A stretch of DNA of 64,000 bases from the NCBI RefSeq assembly GCF_014649035.1, contig NZ_BMSG01000017.1, positions 62,001 through 126,000 of the forward strand, written 5' to 3'. Shown in pieces: positions 33,124 to 41,119 of this stretch; the stretch's first letter is position 1, and each line of letters begins with the position of its first letter. Origin of the DNA: Streptomyces sindenensis (GTDB lineage: Bacteria; Actinomycetota; Actinomycetes; Streptomycetales; Streptomycetaceae). The notes under the pieces are model-generated. The model was not told the DNA's origin, searched no databases, and saw only the letters and a program-made list of their open reading frames with translations. The position numbers and the translations under genes were made by a program.

Positions 33124-33561
33124 TCACGTGCGGGGCGGCAGCTGTCGGCGTACCCACGCGGGGTCCGGGTTGATGTGCGGCCGGTCCGCGACGACGACGG
33201 TCGGCACGGTCTCGTCCCCGCCGGTGGCGGCCCGCACCGCGGCCGCACCCGCCGGATCGCCCCAGATGTCCACCCAGTGCAGCCGGGAGGCGTCGCGGCC
33301 CAGCCGGAGGCGCAGCCGCAGGCAGTACGTGCAGCCCGGCCGCCAGTAGACGACCGGGCGGCCGTCGGCCGCCGCCCGGCGCAGGGCTTCGGCGGCGGGG
33401 ACCGGCCCCGGGAAGATCAGGGGCGAGTGCACGACGGCGAACAGCGTGAACAGCACCAGGAGTACGGCCGCCATGACGGGGTCGCCGCCGAGGGCGAAAC
33501 CCGTCGCGGCGACCGCGCCACTGAGCAGGAACAGGGCCGGCACCCTCCATACGCGTCTCAT
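33124..33561 (-). CDS. membrane-anchored glutaredoxin-like protein
   Basis: A 145-residue protein with two N-terminal hydrophobic segments (about residues 8-45) and a C-terminal thioredoxin-fold domain. The active-site motif is CTYC in WRPGCTYCLRLRL (near residue 77), and the cis-proline motif ETVPTVVV lies about 40 residues later. It probably reduces disulfides at the membrane. The direction of the domain (cytoplasmic or extracellular) is not clear from sequence. It is followed on the same strand by endonuclease V after 60 nt in the upstream direction; no operon role is evident. Confidence 0.83.
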   Translation of the reverse strand: MRRVWRVPALFLLSGAVAATGFALGGDPVMAAVLLVLFTLFAVVHSPLIFPGPVPAAEALRRAAADGRPVVYWRPGCTYCLRLRLRLGRDASRLHWVDIWGDPAGAAAVRAATGGDETVPTVVVADRPHINPDPAWVRRQLPPRT

Positions 33562-33621
33562 ACCGAGGCACGCTACCGCCGCCCCGTGCCGCTCCTTCGG
33601 GCGGGCGGTCCCCCGGTCTCC

Positions 33622-34314
33622 TCAGGCGGTCGCTTCCCGCAGGGTCTGCCGGCACAGGGCGTCCGCCCGGCGGGTGCTCTCGGGCTGGCGGTAGCGGCCG
33701 GCGAGACGGAGGGTGTGGGCGCAGGCGTTGTCGAGGCTGATGCGGTGGCCCACCGAGACGAAGACCGGGCTGGTGTTCTCCCGGGTGCGCAACGCGCGGC
33801 CGACCACCTCGTCGCCGTCCAGCAGCGGGGAGGAGTCGCCGCGCCGGGGGCCGGGCGCCTCGTAGCTGAACGTGAACGGGTTCTTGCCGACGCCGATCAC
33901 CGGCAGTCCGGTGAGGACGCCCAGGTGGCTGGCGAGTCCGAAACGGCGCGGGTGCGCGAGGCCGTAGCCGTCGCAGACGACGAGACCGGGGTCGACGCTC
34001 AGCTCCTCCAGCGCCTCAAGGACCGTCGGGATCTCCCGGAAGGCCAGCAGCCCGGGGACGTACGGGAAGGCGATCGTGCCGACGGCGGTGGCCTCCTCGA
34101 CCGTCTCCAGCGTCGCGGCGTCCAGCACCACGGCCGCCGCGACGACGACGTCCTTCTCGTCGTCGTAGGCCACGTCCACCCCGGTGACCAGGCCGGTTCC
34201 GGGCTCCGGCCCCGCCTCGTCCAGGATCACCCGGTCGCGCAGCCGGTCCTGGATCGCCCGGCCCTCCGCTTCGTCGGCGGGGGTCTCATGGGCGGGGGCG
34301 GGTGAGCTCGTCAT
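33622..34314 (-). CDS. nfi: endonuclease V (deoxyinosine 3'-endonuclease)
   Basis: A 230-residue repair nuclease that cleaves DNA one phosphodiester 3' to deoxyinosine. All family blocks are visible: GVDVAY with the first metal aspartate, FPYVPGLLAFREIP with the catalytic glutamate, CDGYGLAHPRRFGLASHLG with the next aspartate, and GLPVIGVGKNPF. Start ATG 34314 precedes a short disordered leader; the frame extends further upstream without similarity. It is divergent from the YciI gene. No damage-type promoter was recognised in front of it. Confidence 0.95.
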   Translation of the reverse strand: MTSSPAPAHETPADEAEGRAIQDRLRDRVILDEAGPEPGTGLVTGVDVAYDDEKDVVVAAAVVLDAATLETVEEATAVGTIAFPYVPGLLAFREIPTVLEALEELSVDPGLVVCDGYGLAHPRRFGLASHLGVLTGLPVIGVGKNPFTFSYEAPGPRRGDSSPLLDGDEVVGRALRTRENTSPVFVSVGHRISLDNACAHTLRLAGRYRQPESTRRADALCRQTLREATA

Positions 34315-34445
34315 ACCCGGGAGCTTATGCGGTGGCACGCCCCTGGCTGTCGGCCGGTGGGCTTCGAGACCCGCAGGTCGGGCCGGAAGCGCGGCAGCCA
34401 TGGAGGCCATCCCCGCGACGGCCGGGATCCCGTAGCCTGACGATC

Positions 34446-34742
34446 ATGTTCGTACTCGAATTGACCTACACGGCACCGGTCGAGCGCGTCGACGCGCTGA
34501 TGGCGGAGCACATCGCCTGGCTCGACGAGCAGTACGCGGCAGGCGTCTTCATCGCATCGGGCCGCAAGAACCCCCGGGACGGCGGCGTGATCCTGGCCGT
34601 CGGGGAGGACCGGGCGGCGATCGAGACGATCGCGGCGGCCGACCCGTTCGCCGCGCACGGCGTGTGCGCGTACCGGATCACCGAGTTCATCGCCACCAAG
34701 ACGGCGCCCGCGCTCGCGCCGTACCAGCAGCGGTTGCCGTAA
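34446..34742 (+). CDS. YciI-family protein
   Basis: A 98-residue protein of the ferredoxin-like YciI fold. The conserved histidine-aspartate region is AEHIAWLDEQYAAGVFIASG, followed by GVILA and DPFAAHGVCAYRITEF. The family has hydrolase- or dehydrochlorinase-like members, but most have no known reaction. Start ATG 34446. It is followed by the alpha/beta hydrolase gene after 70 nt on the same strand, possibly one transcript. Confidence 0.88.
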   Translation: MFVLELTYTAPVERVDALMAEHIAWLDEQYAAGVFIASGRKNPRDGGVILAVGEDRAAIETIAAADPFAAHGVCAYRITEFIATKTAPALAPYQQRLP

Positions 34743-34812
34743 CGGGCGGACGGCTCCCGGAGGTCGCCGCCGCCACCGATGACTTTTGGGGGCGGGGCCG
34801 GTCTGCAGGGGT

Positions 34813-35679
34813 ATGGAGACCTACACACTGACCACAGCCGGCGCCGACCTCGTGTACGACGTCCGGGGGCCGCTGCCCACCACCGACGGCCGCCCGCCGC
34901 TGTTCCTGATCGGGCATCCCATGGACGCGAGCGGGTTCGTCGCGCTGGCGGCACGCTTCCCTGACCGGACCGTCATCACGTACGACCCCCGGGGGCTCGG
35001 CCGCTCCACCCGCGGCGACGGGCGGGTCCACTACACGCCCGAGGTCCTGGCCGACGACGTGCACGCCGTCATCACCGAGCTCGGTGCCGGGCCTGTTGAG
35101 ATGTTCGCCAGCAGCGGCGGGGCGGTCACCGCTCTCGCCCTCGTGGCGCGCCACCCCGGCGACGTGACCACGCTCGTGGCGCACGAGCCGCCGCTCATCA
35201 CGATCACCCCGGACGGCCCGGCGGCCGTCCGGGCGCGGGCCGGGGTCCGGGACGCGTACGAGAAGCGGGGCTGGGGCGCCGGAATGGCCGCGTTCGTGGC
35301 CATGACCTCGTGGGAGGGCGAGTTCACCGACGCGTACTTCGCCCAGCCCGCCCCCGACCCCGCCGCGTTCGGGATGCCCGCCGAGGACGACGGCTCCCGG
35401 GGCGACCCGCTGCTGTCCGACCGGTCCTGGGCGGTCAGCGACCACCGCCCGGACGTCGACGCCATCGCCGCGGCCCCCACCCGGGTGGTGATCGCCGTGG
35501 GCGAGGAGTCCCGGACCGTGCAGACCGGGCGGACCTCCGAGGCGGCCGCCGAACTGCTCGGGCAGCGGGTGACCGTCTTCCCGAGCCATCACGCCGGTTT
35601 CGTCGACGGGGAGTCCGGCTATCCGGGCAAGCCGGACGAGTTCGCGGCGCGGCTGCGGGAGGTGCTGGACGCCTCCTGA
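34813..35679 (+). CDS. alpha/beta hydrolase
   Basis: A 288-residue hydrolase-fold protein. The oxyanion region is LIGHPMDASGF, the nucleophile elbow is FASSGGAVTAL (an A-S-S-G-G variant of GxSxG), the acid is probably in the central region, and the catalytic histidine is in SHHAGFVDGE near the C-terminus. Start ATG 34813 is directly before ETYTLTTAGADLVYD. Esterase or enol-lactonase activity is plausible, but the substrate is unknown. It converges with the Asp-box protein gene with only 13 nt between stops. Confidence 0.86.
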   Translation: METYTLTTAGADLVYDVRGPLPTTDGRPPLFLIGHPMDASGFVALAARFPDRTVITYDPRGLGRSTRGDGRVHYTPEVLADDVHAVITELGAGPVEMFASSGGAVTALALVARHPGDVTTLVAHEPPLITITPDGPAAVRARAGVRDAYEKRGWGAGMAAFVAMTSWEGEFTDAYFAQPAPDPAAFGMPAEDDGSRGDPLLSDRSWAVSDHRPDVDAIAAAPTRVVIAVGEESRTVQTGRTSEAAAELLGQRVTVFPSHHAGFVDGESGYPGKPDEFAARLREVLDAS

Positions 35680-35692
35680 GGCCGCCCGGGCG

Positions 35693-36811
35693 TCAGAACC
35701 CCAGCCGGGCCACCCGTCCCTTCTCGCCCGCCGCCCAGCAGCCGAGGTCGGGGGTGCAGTCGACGGTGTCGTACGAGCCGGAGTCGACCGTCCGCCAGGT
35801 GCGCCCGCCGTCCAGGGTGAGGTCGGTGCCCGTCGGGCCGACGGCCAGGGCGGCGGAGCGGCTGTGGGGCAGCCAGGTGACGCCGGAACGGTAGGCGGGC
35901 GGCGGGGTGGCGGACTGCCGCCAGCTCCGCCCGCCGTTCCCGGTGACGGCGGCCGCCTGCGGGGAGGCCTGGTCGGAGCGGTAGTCGCCGCCGACGGCGA
36001 TGCCGTGGGCCCGGTCGCGGAAGGCCGCGGCGAAGACGCCCCGGGCCGGGTCGCCGGCCGGGAGGGTCGACGCGCTCGCCGTCCAGGTCAGGCCCCGGTC
36101 CCGGGAGTGCAGGACCCGGGCGGTCTCCGCTCCCCCGGTGGTCAGCCAGACGTCCTTGGCGCCGGAACTGACCAGGCACTGGCCGCTCGCCGCGAACCCC
36201 GCCTCGCCGGGCAGGGCGGCGGGCATCCCGGCATCCGGCAGGACGCGCCAGGAACGGCCGCCGTCCGCCGTGGACAGGACCCGGAACTTCCCGTCCACCG
36301 GATCGCCCGCCGCGAGGCCGTGCCGGCTGTCGAAGAACGTCAGGCAGTTGAAGAACGCCCGGGGATCGGTGTTGCGAAAGGACTCGGTCCAGGTCGCTCC
36401 GCCGTCCTCGGTGCGCAAAACCCGCGAAGCCTCGCCCTCGCCGATGGCCAGGGCGACGGCCCGGCGGCCGTCGAACGCCTCGATGTCCCGCAGTTCCAGT
36501 TCGGCGGCGCCCTGCGGTGACACGTCACGCCAGGTGAGGCCGCCGTCCGAGGTACGCAGGACCGTGCCCTTCGACCCGGCGACCCAGGCGGTGGTGCGGC
36601 TCACCGCGGCGAGCCCCCGGAAGCGGGCGTCGGTGCCGGTGTCGGTGAGCTTCCACCCCGGCAGGAGCCCGCCCACGGCGGCCTCCTGAGGGACCGCCTT
36701 CCCCTCCGTGCTCGGCGCCGCGTGTGCGCCCGGGGCGACCAGCGCGGCCGCCAGGGCCGCCCCTCCGGTCACCAGTGCCATCAGCCTTCTCGTCTTCCCC
36801 ATGGCCTTCAT
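35693..36811 (-). CDS. secreted beta-propeller protein with six Asp-box (BNR) repeats
   Basis: A 372-residue exported protein. The signal peptide is at residues 1-32 (RRLMALVTGGAALAAALVA, ending AHA). Six Asp-box motifs are visible (SDGGLTW, EDGGATW, ADGGRSW, RDRGLTW, GNGGRSW, LDGGRTW), spaced across the whole mature protein, as in sialidase-like and YCF48/Hcf136-like propellers. No sialidase catalytic arginine triad was recognised, so binding or assembly functions are more likely than hydrolysis. ATG 36811 or the in-frame ATG 36802 could be the start. Confidence 0.83.
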   Translation of the reverse strand: MKAMGKTRRLMALVTGGAALAAALVAPGAHAAPSTEGKAVPQEAAVGGLLPGWKLTDTGTDARFRGLAAVSRTTAWVAGSKGTVLRTSDGGLTWRDVSPQGAAELELRDIEAFDGRRAVALAIGEGEASRVLRTEDGGATWTESFRNTDPRAFFNCLTFFDSRHGLAAGDPVDGKFRVLSTADGGRSWRVLPDAGMPAALPGEAGFAASGQCLVSSGAKDVWLTTGGAETARVLHSRDRGLTWTASASTLPAGDPARGVFAAAFRDRAHGIAVGGDYRSDQASPQAAAVTGNGGRSWRQSATPPPAYRSGVTWLPHSRSAALAVGPTGTDLTLDGGRTWRTVDSGSYDTVDCTPDLGCWAAGEKGRVARLGF

Positions 36812-37019
36812 GGCGCTGGAAGCTAGCCCACGGACCCAGACCCGTCCAGGGTGCGTCGCCGTCGAGCGGGCAGGAGAGCGGGAGTGCGCGGGGATACGGG
36901 CGGTAGCCGGACGTGGCCGGTGACGCAGCTCACGCCGCGCGCCGGTGCACGAAACGAGGAGTTCCGTCGTCTACTCCAGTGCCGGGAACCGTTCACCCAG
37001 CCGCGATAGGGAGCAGGTC

Positions 37020-37436
37020 TTGTCCAGCGTTATCGAGCAGTCCGTGCAGGCTCGCATGGTCGCTTCCGCACCGCGGATGGAGACCTTGCCCGCCCTGCTC
37101 AGTTACGACCGCCAGTACCCCTTCGCCGTACGCATGGCGTTCCCGGCCCCGGCGACCCTGGAAGGCACCGAGGTGTCGTGGGAGTTCTCCCGCGAGCTGC
37201 TGACCACCGGGGTGGACTCCCCCGCCGGGCAGGGTGACGTCCGCGTACGCCCGTTCGGGTACGAGCGGACCGTGCTGGAGTTCCACGCCCCGGAGGGCAT
37301 CGCGATGGTCCATGTGCGCACGGAGGAGCTGCGCCTCTTCCTCCAGCGGGCGCAGGAGCTGGTTCCGCTGGGCGACGAGCACCGGTATCTGGACCTGGAG
37401 CGGGGTCTGACCGATCTGCTCGGCGGCCCGTGCTGA
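37020..37436 (+). CDS. ssgD: SsgA-like sporulation and cell-division protein (SsgD-like)
   Basis: A 138-residue SALP-family protein. These proteins are restricted to morphologically complex actinomycetes and guide septum formation and wall synthesis during sporulation. The family core LLSYDRQYPFAVRMAF, VSWEFSRELLTTG, GDVRVRPF and the C-terminal HRYLDLERGLTDLL are clear. The start is TTG 37020, with GGGAG 6 nt upstream; it gives the normal family length, whereas the earlier ATG 36945 would add 25 unrelated residues. The SsgD assignment rests on recalled gene order and sequence resemblance; other SALP paralogues are possible. Confidence 0.85.
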   Translation: MSSVIEQSVQARMVASAPRMETLPALLSYDRQYPFAVRMAFPAPATLEGTEVSWEFSRELLTTGVDSPAGQGDVRVRPFGYERTVLEFHAPEGIAMVHVRTEELRLFLQRAQELVPLGDEHRYLDLERGLTDLLGGPC

Positions 37437-37654
37437 CGCCCCGGCCGTAAATCCGGTTGCCGGGCCCGCGCCCCGGCCCTACCTTCGAGGACGTTCCTGT
37501 TGTCGTCGATCGGAGTAGGACGTTGCTGATCTGAGGTCCTGTGCACACCGTGCAGCGCCCGCCGCGCCCTGTCGTGGCCCGGAGCGCCCGTGTGCGATCT
37601 CAGCTTCCTTCAGCCGTCCTCGCTCCGTTCCCCGACGTACGACGGGAGTCCCGT
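37437..37654 (+). promoter_or_regulatory. 218-nt leader or promoter region before the ABC-F gene
   Basis: This gap carries a small hairpin (TGCAC-ACC-GTGCA at 37551-37563) and a possible minimal uORF (GGAG, then TTG CTG ATC TGA near 37520). Long leaders with uORFs regulate many resistance ABC-F genes by attenuation. No convincing terminator/antiterminator pair was drawn. Confidence 0.3.
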
Positions 37655-39286
37655 ATGTCATCCGCCGACACCCATATCAGCTGTACCTCCCTCTCCTTCT
37701 CCTGGCCCGACGGCAGCGAGGTCCTCACCGACTTCGATCTGGCCGTGGGCCCCGGCCGCACCGGGCTCATCGGGCTCAACGGCTGCGGCAAATCCACCCT
37801 GTTGCGGCTGATCGCCGGTGAACTGGCCCCGGCCTCCGGGACGGTGAGGATCCGTGGCGAGGTCGGCCATCTTCCTCAGTCCGTGGTCCTGGAGACCGCG
37901 CTGCGGGTCGACGAGGTGCTCGGCATCGCCGAGCGGCGAGCTGCACTCGACGCCGTCGAGTCGGGCGATGTCCGCCCGGAGCACTTCGCGGTGATCGGCG
38001 ACGACTGGGACATCGAGGAGAGGTCCCTCGCCGCACTGGACGGGCTCGGCCTCGGTCACATCGGGCTCGACCGCACTGTCGGGGAGATGTCCGGCGGCGA
38101 GTGCGTCCTGCTGCGGCTGGCCGCGCTGCTGCTGGACCGGCCCGGGGTGCTGCTGCTGGACGAGCCGACGAACAACCTGGACGCGTACGCCCGTCGGCGG
38201 CTGTACGACGCGGTCGACGCCTGGACGGGGGCGCTGCTCGTGGTCAGCCACGACCGGGAACTGCTGGAGCGGGTGGACCGGATCGCGGATCTGCGCGAGG
38301 GCTCGGTCACCTGGTACGGCGGGAACCTGTCGGCGTACGAGGAGGCGCTCGCCGTCGAGCAGGAGGCGGCGCGGCGCACGGTGCGGGCCGCCGAGTCCGA
38401 CGTACAGCGGCAGAAACGCGAACTGTCCGCGGCACACGTCACGTTGGCCCGCCGCAAGCGGTACGGGCAGAAGATGTGGGACACCAAGCGGGAGCCCAAG
38501 GTCGTGATGGGGCAGCGCAAGCGCGCGGCCCAGGTGTCGGCCGGCAAGCACCGCATCCTGCACACCGAGCGGCTGGCGGCGGCCGAGGAGCGCCTGGACG
38601 AGGCGGAGTCGGCGGTACGGGAGGACGAGGAGATCCGGATCGAGCTGCCGGGCACCCGGGTCCACCCGGGCAGCGAGGTGCTGCTGCTGCGCGACCCGGT
38701 TCCGCCGTACGGGCCGCCGCTGCACGGTGAGTTGATGGTGCGGGGCCCCGAGCGGATCGCGCTGACCGGGCGCAACGGGGCGGGCAAGACGGCGTTGCTG
38801 CGGACGATCGCGGGCGAGCTGAAACCCCTGTCGGGAGAGGCGTCCCCGCTGGTCGCGACGGGGTTCCTGCCGCAGCGGCTGGACGTGCTGGACGAGGAGT
38901 CGTCGGTGGCGCGGAACGTGGCGCGGGCGGCCCCCGGCCGTACGGAGAACGCCGTCCGGGCCCGGCTGGCGCGGTTCCTGTTCAAGGGGGCGGCGGCGGA
39001 CCGCCCGGCCTCGACCCTGTCGGGCGGGGAGCGCTTCCGGGCGACGCTGGCGATGCTGCTGCTGGCCGATCCGGCACCCCGGCTGCTGCTGCTCGACGAG
39101 CCGACGAACAGCCTCGATCTGGCGAGCGTACGGCGGCTGACCGAGGCGCTGGAGGCGTACGAGGGAGCGTTGATCGTGGCGAGCCACGATGTGCCGTTCC
39201 TGGAGTCGATCGGGATCACCCGCTGGCTCCGGCTCGACGGCGAGCTGCGGGACACGACGGCGGAGGCGGTGCGCGGGGGCCGCTGA
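37655..39286 (+). CDS. ABC-F family ATP-binding cassette protein
   Basis: A 543-residue soluble double-ABC protein without membrane segments. First cassette: Walker A GLNGCGKST, signature EMSGGECVLLRLA, Walker B LLLDEPTNNLDAY. Second cassette: Walker A GRNGAGKTA, signature TLSGGERFRATLA, Walker B LLLDEPTNSLDL. The interdomain linker (about 260-340) is rich in Arg/Lys/Glu, as needed to reach the ribosomal peptidyl-transferase centre. It may protect the ribosome against antibiotics. Start ATG 37655 has GGGAG 6 nt upstream. It lies in a neighbourhood that also has a UvrA2-type ATPase, another self-resistance class. Confidence 0.92.
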   Translation: MSSADTHISCTSLSFSWPDGSEVLTDFDLAVGPGRTGLIGLNGCGKSTLLRLIAGELAPASGTVRIRGEVGHLPQSVVLETALRVDEVLGIAERRAALDAVESGDVRPEHFAVIGDDWDIEERSLAALDGLGLGHIGLDRTVGEMSGGECVLLRLAALLLDRPGVLLLDEPTNNLDAYARRRLYDAVDAWTGALLVVSHDRELLERVDRIADLREGSVTWYGGNLSAYEEALAVEQEAARRTVRAAESDVQRQKRELSAAHVTLARRKRYGQKMWDTKREPKVVMGQRKRAAQVSAGKHRILHTERLAAAEERLDEAESAVREDEEIRIELPGTRVHPGSEVLLLRDPVPPYGPPLHGELMVRGPERIALTGRNGAGKTALLRTIAGELKPLSGEASPLVATGFLPQRLDVLDEESSVARNVARAAPGRTENAVRARLARFLFKGAAADRPASTLSGGERFRATLAMLLLADPAPRLLLLDEPTNSLDLASVRRLTEALEAYEGALIVASHDVPFLESIGITRWLRLDGELRDTTAEAVRGGR

Positions 39287-39302
39287 GGCGGTGTGCCGGT
39301 GG

Positions 39303-40163
39303 CTACGGCGGCCCGGCCGGGGCCCGCTCCGCCGGCCACGCGATGCCGTCGATGGCGAGCCACGGGGCGGCGGCCACGGCCGTGGGCGTCGCCCCGGTGA
39401 ACGCCTTGACCTCGCGGTGGAGATGGGCCTGGTCGGCGTAACCGCTCACGGCCGCCACCCGGGCGGCGGGGTGGCCGGCGGCGAGAAGATGGGCGGCGTG
39501 GTCGAACCGGACCAGCCGGGCGGCGTGTTTGGGGGCGAGGCCGATCTGGGACCGGAAGCGGGACCAGAGACGCTTGCGGCTCCAGCCGACCTCGCCGGCC
39601 AGGCTGTCGACACCCATCCGGCCCCGGCCGGTGAGCATCAGCTGCCAGACCGCGGCCACCTCCGGGTCCGGCGACCGGCGGACGTCCAGCCGCCGGCCGA
39701 TGGCGTCCGCCGCGATCGCGAACCGTTCGTCCCACGTCCCGGCCGCCCGCAGCCGGTCCTCGGTCCGCTCGGCGTCGCGGCCCCAGACGTCCTCCAGGGA
39801 GACGACCGCCCCGGTGAGACCGGCCGACGTGCCGAGCACCGCGACCGCCAGGGGCGGCGACAGCCGGATCTGCAGGCACTCGATCCGCCCGGCCGCCCGG
39901 CCGCCGAGCCGCAGGGGTCCTGGTACCAGCCCCGCTACCGTGCTGCCGCGTGCGCGTCCGCCGTCGGAGTCGTGGACGATGCCGCTGCCCTCGCTCAGGT
40001 CCACGAACAGGGTGACCGAGGGGTGCGCGACCATGGCGATGTCCACGTGGACCGGCGCGAGTTGCCGGAAGCCGGCCATGTCGACCCCGGGAAGGCGGCC
40101 CGGGCGCCGGGGCACCGCGACGTCCACCGCCGACCAGTCGGGGGGCGATCCGGTGAGCGTCAC
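39303..40163 (-). CDS. AraC-family transcriptional regulator
   Basis: A 286-residue regulator with an N-terminal sensory domain (about 1-160) and a C-terminal AraC double helix-turn-helix (LAGEVGWSRKRLWSRFRSQ and ARVAAVSGYADQAHLHREV). The start GTG 40163 overlaps the stop of the upstream hydrolase gene in GTGA, so the two are translationally coupled. It may sense the hydrolase substrate or product and control that operon. Its stop lies 16 nt from the convergent ABC-F stop. Confidence 0.9.
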   Translation of the reverse strand: MTLTGSPPDWSAVDVAVPRRPGRLPGVDMAGFRQLAPVHVDIAMVAHPSVTLFVDLSEGSGIVHDSDGGRARGSTVAGLVPGPLRLGGRAAGRIECLQIRLSPPLAVAVLGTSAGLTGAVVSLEDVWGRDAERTEDRLRAAGTWDERFAIAADAIGRRLDVRRSPDPEVAAVWQLMLTGRGRMGVDSLAGEVGWSRKRLWSRFRSQIGLAPKHAARLVRFDHAAHLLAAGHPAARVAAVSGYADQAHLHREVKAFTGATPTAVAAAPWLAIDGIAWPAERAPAGPP

Positions 40164-40984
40164 GGTGCCAGGCTAGGTCCTGTCGTGGCCAGGAAGGCCA
40201 GCAGCGACTCTCCCGTGTCCCCGGGCGCTTCGAGCATCGGGAAGTGCCCGACGTCGGGCAGCAACTCGACCCTCGCGTCCGCCGTCGTGCCGTAGAGATG
40301 CGCCGAGGACGGGTCCCACCGGGGATCGGCGGCGCCGAAGAGCACCAGAACGGGGACGTCGAGTGCGCTCAGGCGCAGGGGGACGCTCCGCTCCGCGATG
40401 TACTCGGTGTTGCGGCGCAGCACCGTCCTGAAGGTGCGGTAGCTGATGTCCCGTACGTCCTCGACCAGGTCGTCCGGGACGGTCACCGGGCGCTTGCAGA
40501 CCGCGGTCACCCCTCGGCGGAGCATCGCGTCGGAGCGGACGCGCCACAGCAGCGGGCCGAGCGGCGGGGCGATGAGCGCCCGGAGGACGGCGGGCTGCGG
40601 GAGGAGCGCGTCGGGACTCGGGCCGCTGCTGATCAGCGCGAGGGATCTCACCAGGTCCGGGCGCTGCTCGGCGAGGGCGGTGGCGATGTAGCCGCCGCTG
40701 GAGTGCCCGGCCGCGGTGACGGAGGTGAGGGCGAGTTCGTCGAGGGCCGCTGCCAGGGTTGCCGCCTGTCCGGGCACGTCGTAGGACGCCGCGGGCGGGG
40801 ACTGGCCGTGGCCCGGCAGGTCGACCCGGATGACATGGTGCCGCCGGGCGAGGGCCGGCACCACCGGGCCCCAGGAGCTGCCCGAGGCGCCCGATCCGTG
40901 GACGAGCACGAGCGGCGGCGCCTCCCGGGGGCCGTCGTGGACCATGTGGATTCCTTGCACGTACGTGCTGTCATCGATACCCAT
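40160..40984 (-). CDS. alpha/beta hydrolase (coupled to the AraC regulator)
   Basis: A 274-residue hydrolase. The oxyanion motif is LVHGSGASGSSW, the nucleophile serine is in GHSSGGYIATALA (near residue 94), the acid is in FGAADPRWD, and the histidine is in DVGHFPMLEAP. Start ATG 40984 precedes a conserved VHDG lead-in; a longer open frame upstream is not supported. A haloperoxidase-like or esterase role is plausible. It is the first gene of a two-gene unit with the AraC regulator and is divergent from the UvrA2-type gene over 135 bp. Confidence 0.88.
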   Translation of the reverse strand: MGIDDSTYVQGIHMVHDGPREAPPLVLVHGSGASGSSWGPVVPALARRHHVIRVDLPGHGQSPPAASYDVPGQAATLAAALDELALTSVTAAGHSSGGYIATALAEQRPDLVRSLALISSGPSPDALLPQPAVLRALIAPPLGPLLWRVRSDAMLRRGVTAVCKRPVTVPDDLVEDVRDISYRTFRTVLRRNTEYIAERSVPLRLSALDVPVLVLFGAADPRWDPSSAHLYGTTADARVELLPDVGHFPMLEAPGDTGESLLAFLATTGPSLAP

Positions 40985-41119
40985 GCGGGCGAGGATCGCC
41001 GAGCCGTCCCTCCCCGGTCTTGTACGAATGTCACCCGCCGCGGATCTCCCGTGCCGCCCGGCGATCTCCCGGAAAAAAGCAGACACAAGCTGTCCGGTAT
41101 CCCGCTTAGCGTCGCGCTC

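Noticed and set aside
36945..37019. Upstream ATG start for the SsgA-like gene
   Set aside because: The added 25 residues do not resemble the family, and TTG 37020 has a good ribosome site and gives the normal protein length.
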